A stretch of DNA of 64,000 bases from Carposina sasakii (Eukaryota; Arthropoda; Insecta; Lepidoptera; Carposinidae): positions 5,022,001 through 5,086,000 of the forward strand of contig CP053154.1 of the NCBI GenBank assembly GCA_014607495.2, given 5' to 3'. Position 1 is the stretch's first letter. Each line of letters begins with the position of its first letter. The position numbers were made by a program, and so were the translations under genes. This document shows positions 1-11,985 of this stretch, in pieces. The notes beneath the pieces are model-generated. The model searched no databases. It was not told the DNA's origin and worked only from the letters and a program-made list of their open reading frames with translations.

Positions 1-150
1 CCGCAGCGTTCGGCCTGCATATATGGTTCATTGGGGAGAGCAAGGGAGTGACTAAAAACGTTGATTTGGACCGCTTATGGTAAGATATATGCGTATATGT
101 TTTCTATGTGGATATACGGGGTATAACGGGAAGCAGAGGCGATGTTAACA
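1..150 (+). pseudogene. Decayed MCT exon fragment plus flanking intron
   Basis: Pieces of this segment match 1660-1775: the exon part that reads PAAFGLH, the sequence TTGGACCGCTTAT, and the start of the following intron (GTAAGATATATGCG and the GGATATACGGGGTATAAC stretch). The two matches are separated by about 40 bases resembling the Helitron internal repeat at 12,205-12,250 (TTGGGGAGAGCAAGGGAG). The exon therefore no longer reads through. Because intron sequence is shared, this was a DNA-level duplication, not a retrocopy. It runs off the left edge of the window. Confidence 0.6.
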
Positions 151-191
151 ACTATACGGGACCCATATCTGTATACCACCCATCTCCAAAA

Positions 192-440
192 TTTTACGAA
201 AAACCGACTATACATATTAAGCTGAAATTGGGCATAGATGTTCATTAGGGACTGCAAGTAAATAAGGACGAATTTCTTTATAGACCGAAATTCCCACGGG
301 AAGGGGGCCAACGGGAATTAATTATTTTTTATGAAAACGGTTACACATATGAATCTTAAGTTGGGCAATTTGTTTATTTGGACCCCGAGGAAGCACTAGG
401 AACGGATTTCTCGGTCCCACGGGAAGGGGACAAACGGGAA
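192..440 (+). repeat. Copy of Helitron internal repeat units
   Basis: This stretch is nearly identical to 12,293-12,540 inside the Helitron-like element H1, with only a few small indels. It has the unit landmarks CCCACGGGAAGGGG, ACGGGAATT, CATATGAATCTTAAG and TTCATTAGGGACTGCAAG. It stops abruptly at about 440, where reverse-transcriptase sequence begins. Confidence 0.75.
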
Positions 441-1125
441 TTCTTATTTACATCAATGATCTTTGGACCTGTTGATCGAGAACGGATACATATGAATTTT
501 TCCTATGCCGACGATACTGCTGTACGTTTTTTCGGGAACAACATTAGGGACTGGTGTTAGGCGATCGCTGAAGAAGGGTCTGTCTGAGATCGCTGGTTGG
601 CTAAATATAATCTCCTTACGGGAAGGGGACTAACGGGATACTTCAAAGACGAATTTTATATGTTTCAGTTCAGATAAAAGGTCCCAACCGCCAGCTGTAC
701 ATGTGAAGCTAAAATCGGAGACTGTGTTGCACCTAATCCGAATCTCTGATCCTGTCCCTATCTCGAAAAAATTGACGCGATAAAATATTTGGGTTACTGT
801 CTGGATTACAGGCGTCTCATGTGCACTCACATCTCGAGCTAATCATGGGGCGTGTCAGGAACGGCTAATTGGATTTCAAAAACCGCATATTATGAATAGT
901 GAACTTCTAAACAAGGTTTACATGGCTTTAGCGCAATCAGTGATCACATATTGCATTCCTGTTTGGGGTGGAGCTACTAAGACTAGTTCCTTGATCTAGA
1001 AAGAGCCCAAAGATCACTTCTTAAAGTAATGTATTTAAAACAATACCGATATAGGACCTATATAGACTTTTGTGATCTCCTATCAGTTAGGAAACTTTAT
1101 GTTTTTATCCTTTACGGATAAAAAA
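440..1125 (+). mobile_element. Degenerate LINE (non-LTR) reverse transcriptase
   Basis: Translated in shifting frames this reads as the second half of an insect non-LTR retrotransposon polymerase. SYADDTAVRFFG at 499-534 contains the YADD catalytic box. It is followed by a GWLNINLL-like stretch near 595-620, IDAIKYLG near 775-795, then NKVYMALAQSVITYCIPVWG near 910-970 and a DLLSVRKLYV-like piece near 1074-1101. Frameshifts, stop codons and short Helitron-like inserts (about 600-640 and 690-720) break it, so it cannot be active. It is CR1/Jockey-like in style, but I cannot fix the clade without a search. Confidence 0.75.
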
Positions 1126-1514
1126 TTCGACATTTAACCCAAATATACTCGATAAAAGACGTAAGCACTCCTGTAGATCCCTCCACTCCAGCGGCGTTTG
1201 AGCTTCGCTGGACGACAATACGCCACTCTATCTGGATATATGTATAATGTGAATCAAAAACTTAACGCATCTATCCTGAATATACGCATAGCGTAAAAAA
1301 CTGTTAACGGAATCGTTAAAAACAATATTTCCTCGTATGAAGCCTTAGGTAGAAATTTGCCGTTAAAAGAAATAATAATCATTTTCGCATGGACTTCTCA
1401 ATGCTGAAAATTATGGTTGATGATAATTGAACTCCTCAGCAGAGGCTTCATAATAATAACCTAGCAACAAGGTACATTTCCAGAATTCTAGCACTGAGCA
1501 TCCAACCCAGAATG

Positions 1515-1728
1515 GGTGCCGCTTATGATTTGGCTGTCACCCACACACACAATATGCGGTTTCTTCCGGGGAATGTGTCTCAGTAATTGGTTTTCTTTTT
1601 TCTTTACTTATTTTTATTGCATGCTTTCGTATATATCGGAGTACTGTCCGCTGGAGAAGCTGCCCGCAGCGTTCGGCCTGCATATGGTCAGCAAGGGAGT
1701 GCTCGTTGTTATCATTGGACCGCTTATT
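1515..1728 (+). pseudogene. Exon of a second MCT/SLC16-like transporter (partial)
   Basis: The end of this open stretch reads SEYCPLEKLPAAFGLHMVSK and then GVLVVIIGPLIG, followed directly by a good donor (G|GTAAGAT at 1729). It aligns with exon 8 of the intact MCT gene in this window (APDRFPAALALHILFSG ... DPMIG), and in both the donor falls after the same Gly. Upstream, CGFFRGMCLSNW may belong to the same exon, with the Phe-rich stretch between them a possible insertion. I found neither the preceding exons nor a terminal exon downstream before 14.8 kb. It is therefore either the tail of a gene lying mostly to the left with its last exon lost, or a dead duplicate. Confidence 0.55.
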
Positions 1729-4054
1729 GGTAAGATATATGCGTTATTATGTTTTCTATGTGGATATACGGGGTATAACAAAGTTATTTTAGCAAAATGC
1801 TGTGAAAAAAGCCCACTATAAAGAACGAAAGAGACACGAAATCACAAGTTTCACAATAGTATAAACATTCCTGAGTTGAATTTAATAAATAAGAATTCTC
1901 CATACTACATGGAAAAATAAACATTTGATTTATTTTAGGTTTTTTGATTGGTTCTCTAACGGGCTAATTTCATAGTACATATTTCGCTTAAAATACCCTT
2001 TTTGTGACATCCTGTATACCTAACGAATTATTTTCTGATTAAATTATAAATAAATGACTGTCATAAAATATGATTTTGCTACCAGGTTTCGTCCGAGATT
2101 ACACAGGCAACTTTTCCACGTGCATACACTTTCAAAACGCGATGATAATGTCGTGCGTTCTCGTGTGGGGCATAGAGTATGCGCTCGCATTCACGCGCAG
2201 GCGCAAAGTGGTGCAGATTTAGTGACGTCATCCGGCTCTGGATTAGAGCCTCTTTCATCCAGTTAAGTGAATACCCGTGTATATTGATGTATAATCCGAA
2301 TCTTAAGGCGTGCACTTGCTTGGTTTGAAACGCGTACTGCATGTGTATTTTGCATTTTGACACGTGTCCCAAACCTAACTTAGTGTGTGCACGCCTTTGT
2401 CATTTTGTAAATGTATATTTAATCTGTGGTAAAATGTGGGTAGTTGATCCTACTTTGACAAGGTAGACGTTACTCTAGTAAAATAATATATTAGTGCCAA
2501 TTAGCCTAAAGTTGCCAAGCTCTTTGTCAGGTATAATGATTTTATTACAATTATTTAGTATAAGTGTATTTATTTATGTATTTAAGCTGATTTTTTTTTA
2601 AACTGCAAGTTTTACTTTTCTGACAATTATTCGGATTCCCATATTCCATGGAATCTGTTTTGACAAAATTATATTATATGGGTGTATTATTGGAATATAC
2701 AAAATAATGAAAATTTTATAAATTATGGTAATGTTGTAGTCTACAGACATAAATATAATAAGTCAAATAAAATCAAATGTCTCCCTTTCTTACTGGGCAT
2801 CTATTATAGCGTTGACTTTATGCCGAAATGCTTTACTTGTCCGAATTATTGACAAATTAAATTTTTATTATTTATTAATATTTTCTTTTTTATATTTATC
2901 GATAAGTATTTTACGACTGCGAGTACTAACTAGTGTTATTTACTCACATTTATATCTGTTGTAATGTTGACTGTTTTGAAGTCTGACGCATTTACATAAT
3001 GTACTAAGATTAACTACCCTTCTTTGACAGTCGGGTAAAAAAAAAACATAAATGACAATGTGCAATCATGTCAGTTACAACCTTATATAGAAATATAATA
3101 TATATATAATATAATCTAGATGTGTAAAGGGATAACGATGTGAACTGTGTAGCACTATCACACAAACCTCGTTGGTTTCACAAAGTGCTATTGAAACTAA
3201 GTTTTTTGTATAACCATTTTAAAAGGTAAATAAATGGAAAAAAAAAATGAGTTCAGTTTATGGTAACTCACTTGTAATTGACAATCGTATTTAAAAAAAT
3301 ATATCATGACACTTATTCATTGTCCGTGCCAAAAATATATTCTTGTACTTTTAGAACATAGGTTGTATTTAGTATAATAAAACGTATTTATGACTTAAAA
3401 CACCAAATTCTCTCAAAGAGACCTTAGATAACAAATGACATAATTTGTCAGATATTTGTCGGACATTTTTTGCATGCTTTTATTACCAAAATTAATATTT
3501 ATATTATCTGCAGTGTAATAATTTTAGTATTTTTCAAGGGATTTTCTCTTATTTACCGAAAAAAAAACGATTTCTATGTATTTATTATTATAAACAAATA
3601 TCAATATAAATATTTTATTATTGCATTTTATATTGGTAAACTTACTTATATAATGTACAATAATGATTTTTTACTGTCGGAATAAATGCCAAAACCAGTG
3701 ATGTACTTAGTGTGTTCTGATATATCATAATATTATGTACTTATATTATAATAATCTTGTTACATTCAAAATGAAAAACTTATAGTGACAATGATTTTAA
3801 TAATTATATTTTTAGATGGCTGTTTGTAGTTTCGATGAATATTATTGTATTCTTAGGTATAAAAACTAAAGGTAAATAAATATGGTTCTGCGCCATACTG
3901 AATTTAATTATTCTACTTAGTATAATATAATATTTACTTATAATGTATTGCGATATGTCCATAGATATGAGTTTCGAATTAATAGGTAGTTATTCTGAAG
4001 GGTGTTGTTGACTTAATCCAATATCATGCAATATGTCGTATATCTAAGATTTCA
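1729..4054. other. No recognised gene
   Basis: AT-rich sequence. Only short random ORFs are present. A GC-richer patch at about 2090-2260 contains a perfect TGACGTCA (CRE-like) palindrome at 2223-2230 but no convincing coding sequence. An AT-rich block around 3090-3115 is simple sequence. Confidence 0.6.
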
Positions 4055-4475
4055 TACAGGTGTTTGTGACAGCCGGGCAAATATTGATACCATGACTTCA
4101 GGCTATGATTCTGAGGAGGAAAACACTGAAAATTTTTACAGGAAAATTCCAAAATTCTCTGATTTTTTTTCATATTTTCCGGAAAAAATAGTTTTATTTG
4201 TTTAATTAATCAAAAGATGATTTTTAAAAAGTTGCTCTCAAAAAAGTTCAAATAACTGATCAACCCTAATGGAGATTCACAGGTGATCCAAAGAACAGCA
4301 TTTTGTCACACGATAACCAATAAATCCATTTAATTAGTCACAGTATCGCCCGATACAATTGGCGCGGAGAGCAAAGATTATTGATAATCAAATCAAAAAT
4401 ACATTGCCTGCGAGTAATAACACTGTCCTATAATTCAACACAATGGTACTTGGTTAGCATCACCTACACCCTGTA
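4055..4475 (+). mobile_element. MITE family Y, full-length copy Y1
   Basis: The element starts TACAGGTGTTTGTGACAGCC and ends CTACACCCTGTA, giving short terminal inverted repeats (TACAGG.TGT / ACACCCTGTA). It is about 420 bp long. Its body (GGCAAATATTGATACCATGA, CAAATAACTGATCAACCC, CAATTGGCGCGGAGAGC) recurs at 10,644 and, inverted, at 54,325. It has no coding capacity. TA at both ends suits a Tc1/mariner-type target, but no transposase is present to confirm this. Confidence 0.7.
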
Positions 4476-4713
4476 TGTGTTTTAGACTTGATTAATTTCA
4501 GAAAAGGTCCTAAAGTAAATGAACAACTGACGTATGGCCCCGGTTCTAATAGTATTCATGAGAATAATTATTTTCTCAATGGGTAGGTTTCTTTTATAAA
4601 GTATTGTTTACAATAATACATTACTGTAGAGTAGAATGATAAATGTAGCAGTTTGACATAAACTGACGAAATGTCATATCATGTCAATCTTATGCTAAAT
4701 GTATCTATTACTA

Positions 4714-4780
4714 TACTTAATGACTATATCTATTATACTTAATGACTATATCTATTATACTTAATGACTATATCTATTAT
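4714..4780. repeat. Three tandem 22-bp repeats
   Basis: The 22-base unit TTAATGACTATATCTATTAT(AC) occurs three times in a row with no differences apart from the last two bases, followed by a partial unit. A variable-number tandem repeat. Confidence 0.85.
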
Positions 4781-4963
4781 ATTTTTCTAGGGGGTGGATG
4801 TCAGAATATAAGTTAACATGTACGTTTATGTTATGTTGATTTTTTTAGGCATTGATTTATTTCCATGTGATTTTTTTAGTGCGATTATTATGTTGAATCA
4901 CTTTTACTTTAAAAAATCTTATTGTAAATTGAAGTGTGATTGTTGATGGTAGTGTTTTCTTCG

Positions 4964-5240
4964 AATATGGTTTATTTTTTAATACTTATTTAAACATTGT
5001 GCTGAGGGATTCAGCTTTGTTTGCCGAGATTTGGCTAGTGTATAGCTATCGGGTATGAAATACTATAACGTTCCCAATATGTAATTTAGAAAAGAGATGG
5101 TAAAATTCGTCATCCGAGTAATTAACCCGGTAGCTCAGTGGTTAGAGCGGCTGGCACGGTATGCAGTGGTTCGATTCCCACTCGGGTGAAGAGTTTTTTT
5201 CCATTTCTTTATTAATAATTTTATAATACTTATTTACTAT
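4964..5240 (+). mobile_element. tRNA-core SINE-like repeat T1
   Basis: Positions 5125-5189 look like a tRNA: acceptor-like ACCCGG, an A-box region TAGCTCAGTGGTTAGAGC, a shortened anticodon arm around CTGGCACGGTATGCAG, a B-box GGTTCGATTCC and a closing CTCGGGT. The tail is T-rich, with CCATTTCTTTATTAATAAT. The 150-160 bases upstream (ATTGTGCTGAGGGATTC, CGAGATTTGGCTA, ATTCGTCATCCGAG) are also shared with the inverted copy at 51,257-51,514. The tRNA part is missing variable-loop bases and base 33 is C rather than T, so I call it a transposed derivative and not a working tRNA gene. Confidence 0.75.
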
Positions 5241-8200
5241 GCACGTCTTCCAAAAGTTTTCTATAGACATTTTAAACGAGTGACTTTTAACTTAGTAACA
5301 TACAAATGTTAATTTAACATTTAGACAGAAAACTTTATTAAAATTTTAGAAGAAAATTACAAGTCTTAATTTGGCATTTGTTGGTAGTGTAATATAAGTA
5401 AAACAGTGATCAGTTTTTTTACTGAATGGTTAAGCTAGGGGTCAAGTATTAAGACCCGCTGGCATGTGTGTGTCCATTAAATAAATATATAAAATAATTA
5501 CACTGGGCAATAATTTGGGAAATTTATGTGCCAAAAATGATTTATATTTATTAAATAACATCCATATTCAACAAACTTACAACTTTGTAGTGAATGTTAT
5601 GATGCAGTTTTAAATATTCGTAATCAACATAAGTTTGACATGACATTTACTAGGATTGCTGTTATGTTTATAACTAAAGAAGTTTATTTACTTGTAAATG
5701 TTAAAAGTAACTTAATTTAAATATGAAACTTGTATTGGTATAGGTAGCTTAATTTTTCATTCACATGTATTTTATTGCTATAACGATATTAATGGAATTG
5801 AGAAGAAAGTACAATCAATTTAATTACGAGTATCAGTGAAAATCATTGTTCACCTTCTGAATTTCTTTAATATGGTCATAGATATTTATAGAATTCTAAC
5901 CAACAAAAGTTGTCAATCAAACGTACTATTATTATTTTTACTACTTTTGGATTAATTTTAGTTACAGGGTCTTAGATTTCTTCATACGTACCTTCTTAAT
6001 GTTTGTTTTATAATGAAATCCTTTTAATTAATAGGGTGATCTTGAAAATTATTACTATTTATTTACCTTTATTATTATTATTATTAATTATTTACGCGCG
6101 CACCTGAATATATGTATCATGTTTTTACTGCGACGTTTCTGGCGTGACTCACACAAGATCCGCCGTGCTCGCTGTACGTACGTATATTTACGTATTGACA
6201 ATTGGGTAAAAATTTATGTTGTCAAGTGTTGACTGATGTTTACTTGCATGCTACTAACTCGCATATTACATTATAATACAAATACGTTACACAAAGAAGA
6301 AGATATTGTGGTTATTCTATCACACTTAAACATAAACTTAAAAATTGTTATGTCATTTTAAGTTTATGTTTAAAATATCTGTCTGCCTTTTGGTGCCTAG
6401 GTAGTTAGTTACTTTCTAATCATTCTCTTATTTCAAAAAGACATGACCATGTTACATGACTTCCAATAAATTGAGTACCAATGATATAGTTATTGTAGGT
6501 ATATCTAACTAATATCAATGAAACTAAAATCACTATGCAACGAAGTTATGCTACGCATTGTAATAAATTACTGTTTTGATAGTTATAAACTTCCTAGAAA
6601 TTGAGTAGCCAATGATTTCAATATCAAGTGAAACTTAACAAACTAAGTACTTTTGATAAGACATATTATTAGTTTCATAGTCAGGCTAAATATAGTAGAC
6701 AATAGTTGAAAATTGCTTGTACTTACGAGTATGTATATAGTGGACATGTTATAGATACATGAGTTCAGAAAAATACTTATCAAAGAAGACTTTTTTAGAG
6801 CTACTTACAAAATATACTTACTTATATAAAATAGAAAGTACTCCGTAGAATAAATACTGTTCTTAAATAAAAAACAATTTTTATATTAGAATATACTGAA
6901 TTCAAAATAATACGGTTCAATGAAAGTCGAAATGTTACGGCTTTTGACAACTTTTAAAATAATACGACTTTGTTTCATACTGTTTACTATTTTATTTGGT
7001 TGGTATTATACTCGTATTTACCAACGAACACGTGCAATGGACGTATAGGTTCCATTGTTTTTTTTAAATTGTCTCATGCATGACATTCAATAAACGAATA
7101 GAAACTAGAGCGAAAATTATGTTCCCATGTCATCCTGTTATCAGTTTGCCCATAATACATTTTTAGTTTTTTTTTTTATTCATCATTCAATATTAATAGA
7201 GAACAAGATGGGGAACACACCCAAAAAATACATGAAATTGTATACTTAAATTGTTTTTTGACAATAATTTTGTTGATATTTTGTACTTATTGTATGTGAC
7301 TAGGAACATTTTGTATGTTTATGTTTGTTGTTCTATTTGTGTAGATGCGATATTATGTTGTAGAGATATTGCGACAGATCGAACTGAAGGCAGTCAGGAA
7401 GTTTGACTGATGTAAAATCTTCGCATTGATGTTCGCGTCATGTATTGAACTCGATGTTTCTTTATTTCAACCCTCAATAGGGCAATCACGAATATGTTGA
7501 CAGTTCGTAACATAATCGTCACATTGTCAAATCTCAGATTTTGCTAGCCTGACGACTGCATTACGGATTGTCAAGAAGTTCGTGCCCTACTCGGGCCTTT
7601 GACGAAATGACATCGCTTCGTATCGAAATTTGTCATTGTGTCTTTTCCTCCTATAGCGAGTGCGCTAAATGACGCGATCACGTCTAGTTCACTCGTTATT
7701 GGAGTAAAAATTATCTAAACTGTTTAGAGGCCAATCAGCAGTCGTAGCATGTGGTGGGTGAAAGAGATATATGTCATTTAAAAGTGAGATATGTCTCACC
7801 ACTTCGGGCTACGTCTGCACCTCATAATATTAAGAACCACTGATTCCATTCAGTATATAAGGTATATAAGTATAGTATAGTGAACTCATGTTAACCGGAA
7901 TTCGACCAATTGTCCTACTATTTCGGCTTTATAATCTGTACGTTTTCACGCTAAGGTAAATACTACAACGTATATCACAGGAAAATACTTAGTTTGTATT
8001 GTAGTGTATGTTTTGTGTACATTAGCTACAATGTAATTTATGAACTGTCTCAGACCTATCTGTCGTAATACGCGTGTCTTAATTTTAATTGTAATGTTGT
8101 CTGGTGCAAGATTATTATATTTACAATCTTCAAGCATATTGTGACATTTTATCAAGCATAACAAAATCATTTTATATTTCAATGAAAAGACAATAGATTA

Positions 8201-8269
8201 AAACAATAAGTGGTTACCGGTGTATTGGTTTTATTTCCAATTTCATCTTTAAGTACGAGATTCATAGTG
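5241..8269. other. No recognised gene
   Basis: AT-rich sequence with no protein similarity that I recognise. A short ATT microsatellite lies near 6070. A less AT-rich stretch at 7360-7830, with many CG dinucleotides, has no long ORF. The 78-codon ORF on the - strand at 7946-8182 has no recognisable domain. Confidence 0.6.
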
Positions 8270-8370
8270 GGAGCGAGACGTCGCTATAATCAGTGTAGAG
8301 CGACATCTCGCTTCCACGATATTCCAAATAATCATGTATTTAGGGTCCACGGTGACCCTAAATACATGAT
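8270..8370. other. Two adjacent hairpin-forming inverted repeats
   Basis: Hairpin 1: 8270-8285 pairs with 8299-8314 (GGAGCGAGACGTCGCT against AGCGACATCTCGCTTC), about 14 of 16 positions, loop about 13 nt. Hairpin 2: 8331-8347 pairs perfectly over 17 bp with 8354-8370 (ATCATGTATTTAGGGTC), loop CACGGT. Sixteen bases separate them. No gene is recognised on either side. They could be a structured noncoding RNA, part of an unlisted repeat, or a palindromic protein-binding site. Confidence 0.6.
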
Positions 8371-9649
8371 GATACGGGTAGACGAAGTCTTGTGGTCGAT
8401 TATAGTGCTATAAAAATAAAAATTTGTTATGTGTGTCCCTGTCCACTGTATTAATGTATACAGTATTAATGTAGGTACTATAACTGAGACAGAAAAGGAC
8501 AGATTGAACAAAGTTAATGATTGTTTGGTGCATGGCGGTCAGAATCGGCCACATTGTCTGCTGTCACAGGAAATATTCATGTTCATGGAGACATTCCTTA
8601 TTTTAATTTAATTTATACTAACTTTAATGTATACGAGTGTTAACTCATACGTATGCTTTTATACTGATTATACAGCGTTAAGTGTTGTTGAGTGACAGCC
8701 AGCAATCGATTTTTTAAAGTTATGTACACGTCATGTGTTTGTTCACACTTCCCGGAAATATATTTTATGTTCAGTCAACATGCAATTATTACGTAACGCT
8801 TTTTACGCTAATTGTAGCGCTGTGCACGCCCGCCTGATTGCACACTTATTGATCTTTTTTCGGTGTATTTCATACATATAGTATGATAAAATACATATGA
8901 TATATTTTGGTACGAAAAGTAGTTAAAAATATTAAAGAAATACAAATTTTTGTGTACTTTCTTTCAGAATGAACGTTCGATGTCGGCAATTCAGTATTTA
9001 TCTGGGCCCTTAGCAGTTTCACCCTGTGTACAACGTAGCCTTACTTAGTTACTTTGTACTTTTTTGCTGTACTTATCTTTACATATTTGATATCATAGGA
9101 TTCATAAGCAACGAATCGTGAGTGAAATGAAACACTTGTGCTCCTGTATAATAAACGGTACGTATCATATTACCATTCAATAGGAAGACAAAACTACATA
9201 TAGATCGTGCGACGATTCTAACTTCATTCAATCGTTATAGAGTTTAGTATCGAATAGTCGTAGTGTAGGAAGTATTACTCGCGTCTATAAGTATATGACC
9301 GGATTACCAAAGTTTAGTTGGTTTCCCTCTTGTTCACGGTTCACGGGTTCTGTAGGTAATTTCATGAAACCAGACACTTCGTCTGACCGCATGACTGATA
9401 GAAAATGTCCAAGAGATCATTTTAACTTGGAACTTTCACAATTAAAAAGCCACATGCATTCACGATTAAAAAAGCACTTGTAGTGGACTGTAACCCTAAT
9501 ACATGCAGCCTAATATGAAAAAAATATTCACTGACTAAGGTCCATTTGAGTACCTAATTCTTAAATCTAGATTTAAGCCGTTATGCTTTTTTATTATCCT
9601 ACTGCGCCAGAAGGGGTTATGTTTTTCGAGTATACCTATGTAGTATGTA
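8371..9649. other. No recognised gene
   Basis: Short ORFs only (up to 62 codons), none with a recognisable domain. Confidence 0.6.
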
Positions 9650-9971
9650 TACAGGATGATTTTTGGTCGTCAACGTTCCCGAAAACTACTGAATCTCCTC
9701 ATCATCACGATCATTTTTCTCCATGAAAGCATACCTGGGAAGTGTCTGGTTCCCAAAATATTAGGGCCAAAGTTGAGTAAATACACTGCGTTTTTCTGCA
9801 TAAATGCACATAGACGCGCGTAGCTAGATTTTTTCAAAGATTATTAATATTTTTCTATGAAAAAACTAGCATAATCACTAGACACTGTCAATTTTTTTGG
9901 CATAAACTTACTTTATTTGATGTATAGAGTACGTACCCTTCGTTAAGGGTGGCAACGAAAACACACTGTAT
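9650..9971 (+). mobile_element. MITE family M, copy A
   Basis: Starts TACAGGATGATTTTTGGTCG and ends with GGGTGGCAACGAAAACACAC, then TGTA. Internal landmarks are CTCCTCATCATCACGATC, CTGCGTTTTTCTGCATAAAT, TTGGCATAAACTTACTTTAT and CCCTTCGTTAAGGG. It is shorter than copies B and E because it lacks the GGACACTATAAATTTCG region. No coding capacity. Confidence 0.85.
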
Positions 9972-10643
9972 TTGGCACGCTATCATTAGACTCTGAGTGA
10001 GACTCGTGAGAGGGACACTGGGTCAAAATTTTTACACAATCGTGTTTATTCTTTAATGAGGGCATATGAGTAGGTAGTGTACAGAATATATATAGGTAGG
10101 TACTTACATAATCTGAATGAGCTATCATGTAAATAAGTTAATCTACGCATTTAGGTACTACATGCAAGTAGGCCTAAGTAACATAATAAATGTCGAGTAA
10201 GGTAGAGACGTCGTAACTTTACTCCGAGGTATAAAGTATTGAAAATTTAGGGGAGGCCGTAGTACCTACCTATGCTCGGACGAAGACAAATCTTGTTTGT
10301 TGTTGCATAGTAAAAATGTCCTAGATTACAATTTTATATTTTGCTTACCAAGACCCTAATAAATTATGAAGTTAGGTACCTGTTTTTACCTCACTTACTT
10401 ATCTAGTTACTAAGTAGTCTGGGCTTCTAAAAGCCTTAGAATAAAGGAAGCCTTGCTTTACGGAATTAGCTTGTCCGAAATTAAGAGAGTTTCATTTAAA
10501 ACTGCTTATATCTACTTAAATCTAATTTATTTTGATCTATTCTGTATTAATATGACAGTTGGACGATAGTGTTACGGACTATCGAGAGGTTCGTGCTTGC
10601 CTCACTGGTAGTGCTTGTGAAAATGAAAACAACCGGTCATACA
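9972..10643. other. No recognised gene
   Basis: Repeat-free as far as I can see. The 82-codon ORF beginning at 10,559 runs into MITE copy Y2 and is judged spurious. Confidence 0.6.
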
Positions 10644-11021
10644 TACAGGGTGTTTGTGACAGCCAGGCAAATATTGATACCATGACTTCAGACCATGATT
10701 CTAATGCGGAAAACACTCAAAATTTTCGCAGGAAAATTCCTAAATTTTCCGACATTTTTTCATATTTTCAGGAAAAAAATAAATTATTTCGTTTAATTAG
10801 GCCTTAAATTGTGACTTAAAAATCAAATTTTAAGTAAAAAATGATTTTCAAAATAGTTTCCCTCAAAAAAGTTCAAATAACTGATCAACCCTAATGGAGA
10901 GTCACAAGTGATCCAAAAAACAACAATGTGTCACACAATAACCAATAAGCCCATTTAATTAGTCACAGGATCGCCAGATACAATTGGCGCGGAGAGCCAA
11001 AGATTACTGATAATCAAATCA
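10644..11021 (+). mobile_element. MITE family Y, copy Y2 (3' end lost)
   Basis: Starts TACAGGGTGTTTGTGACAGC and follows Y1 closely to GATAATCAAATCAA. The last 60-70 bases and the second TIR are missing. They are replaced by AAAACGAAAAACCGACTTCC, a motif that also occurs inverted at about 17,203-17,225 (GAAGTCGGTT). Confidence 0.75.
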
Positions 11022-11772
11022 ATATTTTTTTAAAACGAAAAACCGACTTCCTCCCAAAACTCGAGCTTACTAAAGTAAAATTTTACTAAATGGCAAATAT
11101 ATATTGCGTTAAGCCGTGTACGAAGTTTAGAAGGTATAATATTGTCAGATTTATATGAGCAGCAAATGATTGAATAGGCCACATGACAAAAGAGAGAAAT
11201 GAGTAGGCTTCGAAACTTTACGTCTGACAATATAAGCAACATATAATTACACTGCTTCTTCCTGCCCTGTTGCCAATTTTTTGGGGTTGGTGCAATATGT
11301 AGGTACTCTTCTTTCATTCATCCCTATTATCCATCATCTCGTTATTCTCATGTCTACCTCTTCCTCTATAACCATCTTACTTCGGACACGGCTTAACGCA
11401 ACATATAGGTAATTTCACGACTTAACACAGTTATCTTCATCTTGATAAGCTTATTGCAGTCCACTACTGGACGTAGGTAGGCCTCCCCCTGCCATAGAGG
11501 GATTTTGTTACTAAAAAGTTCCACTATCTGTTTTTCGGCGGCTCCATCATCAGACCCTCGTTTCCTTTATATTATGTGTAGCTGACCAAAATTCTCTATA
11601 AAAATCTAAAAACGGACTACTCGTGCCTTTTATATTTGAGGATATCCCTAGATTCCTTAGAGATTCCATCATCAGATGTTATGTTTTATATGTAGGTGAT
11701 CAAAACGCTCAGTAAAAGTCATAGAGGAATAAGATCCTCTATGCCCACATCCTGTATATCTTCATTATGTCT
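11022..11772. other. No recognised gene, repeat debris
   Basis: The 95-codon - strand ORF at 11,030-11,317 has no recognisable domain and overlaps the ACCGACTTCC repeat motif. A short fragment of family P (TTGCAGTCCACTACTGGACG) lies at about 11,453-11,475. Confidence 0.5.
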
Positions 11773-11960
11773 TCAGCATATTGCAGTCCACTGCCGTAAA
11801 GTGGGCCTCTTCCCTGGGAGAGCACGAGCACGCCATAAGGCTACTGCCATGGGGGATTTTTGCCCAGTCACCTCACTGGGCAGGCGGGTTGGTGACCGCA
11901 GTGTGATTTTTGGACGAAGTATATTGTCAGCACGGGAGGCGCTACTGCCTACTTTGTTCA
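11773..11960 (+). repeat. Interspersed repeat family P, copy 1
   Basis: Carries the family landmarks TTGCAGTCCACTG, ACGCCATAAGGCTACTGCCA, GGGCAGGCGGGTTGGTGACC, CGCAGTGTGATTTT and GCACGGGAGGCGCTACTGCC. Other copies are at 17,812, 41,007 (-), 45,668 and 50,196. It can be read as peptide (GRRVGDRSVIFG), as if from a LINE or transposon ORF, but the frame is not kept between copies. Class unknown. Confidence 0.75.
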
Positions 11961-11985
11961 TTTATATCTACATATACCTACTTTA

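Noticed and set aside
5125..5189. A functional tRNA gene
   Set aside because: The A and B boxes are good, but the variable region is shortened, position 33 is C and the acceptor stem is imperfect. Sequence on both sides is shared with other repeat copies, so it is a SINE part.
10559..10807. 82-codon ORF as a gene
   Set aside because: Most of it lies in MITE copy Y2, and the frame is not kept in Y1 or Y3.
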